Shown here: one piece after another, positions 60,797 to 64,000 of the stretch | Layout of the letters: each line of letters starts with the position of its first letter | Numbering within the stretch: position 1 is the first letter of the stretch | NCBI RefSeq assembly: GCF_006442795.2 | Contig: NZ_CP083956.1 | Coordinates: forward strand, 1,775,501-1,839,500 | Source: Mesorhizobium sp. B1-1-8 | Lineage (GTDB): Bacteria; Pseudomonadota; Alphaproteobacteria; Rhizobiales; Rhizobiaceae | DNA length: 64,000 nt | Direction: 5' to 3' | The notes under the pieces: model-generated | Told to the model about the DNA's origin: nothing | The model's input: the letters and a program-made list of their open reading frames with translations, nothing else | Databases searched by the model: none | Position numbers and translations under genes: made by a program

Positions 60797-60898
60797 TAGA
60801 GCGGTTCACCGTTTCACGGAAATGGCCAACCACTCCATCTTTTTGGTTTACGCAATTCCGGACGGAAAACCGTTTCACACTTTTCCTGGAATTGCTCT
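60797..60898. repeat. Dispersed-type intergenic repeat abutting trhO
   Basis: The segment contains GAGCGGTTCACCGTTTCACGG and the stem GCAATTCC...GGAATTGC (60852-60895) with TCCGGACGGAAAACCG inside. The form GGAATTGCT-CTA at its end is familiar from many rhizobial intergenic repeats. It ends 5 bases before the trhO start codon, so it supplies the trhO leader. Confidence 0.6.
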
Positions 60899-60903
60899 AT
60901 GGC

Positions 60904-61836
60904 ATGGAGATGACAACAACCGCACAAATTCCGGTCCGCGTCGCCGCGCTTTACAAATTCGCGCGGCTCGACGGCTTCGAGGCGTTGCGCGCGCCGCTTG
61001 CCGCCTTCTGCCGCGGGCGCTGTATCAAGGGCACGCTGCTTCTGGCACATGAAGGCATCAACGGCACGGTCGCCGGCAGCGAGGAGGCGATCGCCGCCTT
61101 GATCGACCATCTGCAGGCGATAGAAGGACTTGCCGGCCTCGAGGTCAAACACAGCAGCGCCGCGGAAATGCCCTTCCATCGCATGAAGGTGCGGCTGAAG
61201 CGCGAGATCGTCACCATGGGTGTCGAAGATCTCGACCCGGCGGCGAGCGCCGGCACCTATGTCGCGCCGGCGGACTGGAATGCGCTGATCTCGAATGCCG
61301 ACACCATCGTCATCGACACGCGCAACGCCTATGAAGTGTCGATCGGCACTTTCAGGGGCGCGGTCGATCCGGCGACCGCAAGCTTTGGCGAATTTCCGGC
61401 CTGGGTCAAGCAGCACCGCCAAGAGCTCGAAGGGCGCAAGGTAGCGATGTTCTGCACCGGCGGCATACGCTGCGAGAAGGCGACGGCCTATGTGAAGTCG
61501 CTCGGCTTCAGCCAAGTCTTCCACCTCAAGGGCGGCATCCTGAAATATCTCGAAGAGGTGCCGGCCGAAGAGAGCCTGTGGCACGGCGAGTGCTTCGTGT
61601 TCGACGAACGGGTATCGGTGTCGCATGGGTTGGCCGAAGGCGAGGCAGAACTCTGCCGCGCCTGTCGGCATCCGCTGACCGCCGAAGACCGGCTTTCGCC
61701 GCGCTACACCGCCGGCGTCGCATGTCCGCATTGTTTCGAAGCGCGCTCCGACGAGGACCGCGCCCGCTACGCCGAGCGCCACCGCCAGGTGGAACTGGCG
61801 CACGCGCGGGGCGGTCGCCGCCACATCGGCAGTTGA
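60904..61836 (+). CDS. trhO: tRNA uridine(34) hydroxylase, rhodanese-type
   Basis: ATG 60904 gives 310 residues; ATG 60910 is as likely. The N-terminal acylphosphatase-like domain has [19 protein letters not shown]; the rhodanese domain has [15 protein letters not shown] and the active cysteine in [13 protein letters not shown]; the C-terminal region has GVACPHCFE and CRACRHPL, a zinc-binding set. TrhO (YceA) hydroxylates U34 of several tRNAs to give 5-hydroxyuridine. Its leader is an intergenic repeat. Confidence 0.93.
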   Translation: MEMTTTAQIPVRVAALYKFARLDGFEALRAPLAAFCRGRCIKGTLLLAHEGINGTVAGSEEAIAALIDHLQAIEGLAGLEVKHSSAAEMPFHRMKVRLKREIVTMGVEDLDPAASAGTYVAPADWNALISNADTIVIDTRNAYEVSIGTFRGAVDPATASFGEFPAWVKQHRQELEGRKVAMFCTGGIRCEKATAYVKSLGFSQVFHLKGGILKYLEEVPAEESLWHGECFVFDERVSVSHGLAEGEAELCRACRHPLTAEDRLSPRYTAGVACPHCFEARSDEDRARYAERHRQVELAHARGGRRHIGS

Positions 61837-61861
61837 GGGCGCGTCGCGAGACGGAGGCGGT

Positions 61862-62221
61862 TCAGGTCACCGAATAGCGATCGATCGCCCAGAGCCATGT
61901 TCCGTCTGGCTGCCGGCGGGCCACCTCGGTGGTTATGCTGCCATCGGGAAGCCTGGTAGATGTCAGCGCCAGATCGCCGTTGACGATGGCAGGGCGCTGC
62001 TTGCCGCGCTGGAATTTCCGTCCGCTGGCGAAGCTCTGTTCGAACAGCGCGCGGATCGCCTGCCGGCCGCGGATGAGTTCGCCACCGCCGCTGTCGACGA
62101 TTGCGTCGGGCTCGAACAGCGCCAGCATGCCCTCGATATCGCCGGCCCATTGCCGGTCGATCAGCAAGCGCTCGAGATCCTGGGGATCGCGTGCCGGTTC
62201 GCGGGCGGTCTCATCCGACAT
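61862..62221 (-). CDS. NTF2/SnoaL-fold protein
   Basis: ATG 62221 has GAGGAG 7 bases upstream, giving 119 residues. The profile LERLLIDRQWAGDIEGMLAL, PDAIVDSGGGELIRGRQAIRALF and DGTWLWAIDRYSV is that of DUF4440/SnoaL-like cone folds, which include ketosteroid isomerase-like enzymes and binding subunits. No catalytic residue set identifies a reaction. It converges on trhO with a 25-base gap. Confidence 0.75.
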   Translation of the reverse strand: MSDETAREPARDPQDLERLLIDRQWAGDIEGMLALFEPDAIVDSGGGELIRGRQAIRALFEQSFASGRKFQRGKQRPAIVNGDLALTSTRLPDGSITTEVARRQPDGTWLWAIDRYSVT

Positions 62222-62421
62222 GACATGGCTCCTCAAGAAAAACTGACGGCGACCTTATCCGAAGCGCTGCCTGCTTTCGACACATCGGCTGCTGTTTCCG
62301 ATGCCGGCAGGAGGCGAGGAAGGGTTCGCCCGTCATTGTAATGTCAAGGCGCGGAGCCTACGTCTTGCCGGTCCGAAACCCTGCCCGGGCGTATCCGGCC
62401 GGGCCAATTCTGGAGGCATTG

Positions 62422-63135
62422 ATGCTCGACCCCAAGAAGCTGCTCGACGACCTTCTCGGCTCGCAAATTCCTGGCACGGGATCGACTGTCCGCGACAAGG
62501 CGGGGCAAGCGGTGCAGATGGCCAAGGACAATCCGCTCGCCGCCGGCGCGCTGGCCGCTGTCCTGCTTGGCACAGGCACCGGCCGGCAGGTGACGGGTGC
62601 CGCCATTAAGCTCGGCGGCCTAGCAGCCATCGGCGGCCTCGCCTACAAGGCCTATCAGAACTACAAGGCCGGCAATGAGCCGGCAAAGGCGCCGCCTACT
62701 GGCGAGCCGGAGCTGCTGCCGCCGCCGGCCGACACCGCCTTCCATCCCTCGCAGGCGCCGCAAGGCGAGGACGAATTCACGCTGACGCTGGTGCGGGCGA
62801 TGATCTCGGCGGCCAAGGCAGACGGCCATGTCGATGACGAGGAGCGGCAAAAGATCGCCGACAGGCTCAAGCTCGCCGGCATCGGTTCGGAGGCGGAAAA
62901 GTTCCTGATGGCGGAACTGGAAAGACCGCTCGATCTCGACACGCTGGTTGCCGGCGCCAGGACCGACGCGCAGAAACTCGAACTCTACACCGCCTCGCGT
63001 CTCACCATCGATCCCGACACCCGCACCGAGCGTGGCTATCTCGACATGCTCGCCGGCCGTCTCGGCCTGCCGGACGCGCTGGTCGATCATGTCGAGGCGA
63101 CGGTTTCGGCGGCGAAGGTTTCGGCTGGCGCCTAG
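62422..63135 (+). CDS. DUF533/TerB-like membrane-associated protein
   Basis: ATG 62422 follows TGGAGG, giving 237 residues. The N-terminus LDPKKLLDDLLG, then PLAAGALAAVLLGTG and GGLAAIGGLAYKAYQNYK (glycine-rich hydrophobic segment), resembles E. coli YebE (DUF533). The C-terminal 120 residues (LVRAMISAAKADGHVDDEER, DAQKLELYTASRLTID) form a TerB-like helical domain with acidic metal-binding-type residues. Function unknown. Confidence 0.85.
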   Translation: MLDPKKLLDDLLGSQIPGTGSTVRDKAGQAVQMAKDNPLAAGALAAVLLGTGTGRQVTGAAIKLGGLAAIGGLAYKAYQNYKAGNEPAKAPPTGEPELLPPPADTAFHPSQAPQGEDEFTLTLVRAMISAAKADGHVDDEERQKIADRLKLAGIGSEAEKFLMAELERPLDLDTLVAGARTDAQKLELYTASRLTIDPDTRTERGYLDMLAGRLGLPDALVDHVEATVSAAKVSAGA

Positions 63136-63221
63136 GCCAATCCGAGCTGCAAAACAGGAGGATCAGCGCTTCGGATTACCTTTAGGATTTCGTTAACCCA
63201 GCAAGCGCATGATTCTAATCA

Positions 63222-63289
63222 GTCGGGCCGCCTTTCCTCCTCCCAAGCGCGGTTCAGATCGGGGCGGTCGCCAATGACCGCCCTTTTTG
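63222..63289 (+). ncRNA. Candidate anti-Shine-Dalgarno sRNA
   Basis: An isolated stretch of about 68 nt carries CCTTTCCTCCTCCC in an unstructured position, then a strong terminator hairpin (GGGCGGTC-GCCAAT-GACCGCCC and T5). CCTCCTCCC plus such a terminator is the pattern of rhizobial trans-acting sRNAs of the alpha-r14 type. A -10-like TTCTAA lies at 63213, but I find no clear -35, and it could instead be the 3' end of the upstream mRNA. Confidence 0.5.
63262..63288 (+). terminator. Intrinsic terminator
   Basis: An 8-bp stem (GGGCGGTC / GACCGCCC), 6-base loop and TTTTT. It ends either the candidate sRNA or the DUF533 transcript. Confidence 0.88.
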
Positions 63290-63384
63290 TTGGCACCCTC
63301 TTTTGTCGACAAGACCGGCTTGCCACGATCGCCATCATTTGCGATGCCAAATGTTCTTCCAGCAACGACCGGGGAGGAACAACG

Positions 63385-64000
63385 ATGACAGCCATCTCTG
63401 ACAAAACCGCCATCGTCACCGGCGCCGGCACCGGCATCGGCAAGAGCGTCGCCACGGCATTGCTCAAGGCAGGCTGGAACACGGTGTTCTGCGGCCGCCG
63501 CAAGAAAGTGCTCGAGGAGGCGATCGCCGATGCGGGCAAGACCCAGGCCAGGGCGCTGGCCGTCGCCTGCGACATCAGCAAAGCCGGTGAGGTCGACGAC
63601 CTGTTCGAGACGGTGGTGGAGGCGTTCGGGCGCGTCGACCTGCTCTTCAACAATGCCGGCATGGGCTACAAGTCGACGCTGATCGACGAGATCCCCGTCG
63701 AGGTGTGGAACGATGTCGTCGGCGTCAACCTCACCGGTTCGTTCCTGTGCGCGCGCGCCGCCTTCGGCGCCATGCGCCGGCAAAAACCGATGGGCGGCCG
63801 CATCATCAACAACGGCTCGGTCTCAGCCTACGCGCCGCGTCCCGGCTCGGCGCCCTATACAGCGACCAAGCACGCCATCACCGGTCTCACCAAGACCCTG
63901 GCGCTCGACGGCCGACCCTTTGACATCGCCTGCGGCCAGATCGACATCGGCAATGCGCTGACCGAGATGGCGCAGCCGATGACGGTCGGCGTGCCGCAGG
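63385..64000 (+). CDS. SDR-family oxidoreductase (partial, C-terminus outside window)
   Basis: ATG 63385 follows GGGGAGG; 205 residues are visible. Classical SDR motifs are present: TGAGTGIGKSVATALL for the cofactor, NNAGMGY, the catalytic serine in NNGSVSAYAPRPG and YTATKHAITGLTK (Tyr-x3-Lys). The arginines in FCGRRKK after beta-2 favour NADP. Substrate unknown; the gene follows the terminator at 63288, so it has its own promoter. Confidence 0.92.
   Translation, partial: MTAISDKTAIVTGAGTGIGKSVATALLKAGWNTVFCGRRKKVLEEAIADAGKTQARALAVACDISKAGEVDDLFETVVEAFGRVDLLFNNAGMGYKSTLIDEIPVEVWNDVVGVNLTGSFLCARAAFGAMRRQKPMGGRIINNGSVSAYAPRPGSAPYTATKHAITGLTKTLALDGRPFDIACGQIDIGNALTEMAQPMTVGVPQ

Overview
The window is high-GC DNA from an alphaproteobacterium of the Rhizobiales, most likely Mesorhizobium or a close relative. 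The grounds are the CpdR response regulator, a Brucella Omp10-type lipoprotein, homospermidine synthase, a divergent anti-Shine-Dalgarno sRNA of the mmgR/suhB type upstream of a HisN-like phosphatase, and several mosaic palindromic intergenic repeats. The genus assignment is an inference from content. I see no prophage, insertion sequence, CRISPR array or rRNA. Both ends cut through genes: a GMC oxidoreductase on the left and an SDR oxidoreductase on the right.

Region 1 (1-12463) is the most unusual. A LacI-type repressor gene heads a long, tightly packed minus-strand operon: Gfo/Idh oxidoreductase, CoA-transferase, crotonase, aldehyde dehydrogenase, a complete MalFGK-type sugar ABC transporter and a GMC oxidoreductase. 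A DUF993 (dihydrodipicolinate-synthase-like) gene is transcribed divergently. Both promoters of the divergent region carry the same dyad, TGGAACGTTCCA or a one-base variant. I read this as one regulon for uptake and oxidative breakdown of an unidentified carbohydrate towards acyl-CoA.

Region 2 (12564-18382) is a surface-glycan patch: gmd and fcl make GDP-L-fucose, a following gene looks like a fucosyltransferase-type enzyme, and a convergent gene fuses a glycosyltransferase-like half to an alginate-lyase-like half. Next come tRNA-Val, cpdR, an N-formylglutamate amidohydrolase, the mmgR-like sRNA, hisN, a HabA/HabB-like membrane protein, a lysophospholipase-like hydrolase and an Hsp20 gene with a heat-shock promoter and a possible ROSE thermometer.

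Region 3 (24007-47539) is mostly housekeeping: metallo-beta-lactamase fold hydrolase plus threonine aldolase, gltB-gltD, a membrane GGDEF-EAL protein, SGNH/DUF459 hydrolase, MltB-like transglycosylase, galU, a large outer-membrane beta-barrel, kdsD, an NfeD-SPFH pair, hemH, and a 5'-nucleotidase ending in LysM.

Region 4 (47732-64000) holds omp10, hss, pabB-pabC-DUF3445, a membrane/helix-hairpin-helix protein, oligoendopeptidase F, an orphan sigma54 response regulator, a DUF882 peptidase-like protein, tRNA-Gln, eda, trhO, an NTF2-fold protein, a DUF533 (TerB-like) protein, a second candidate anti-SD sRNA and the partial SDR gene.
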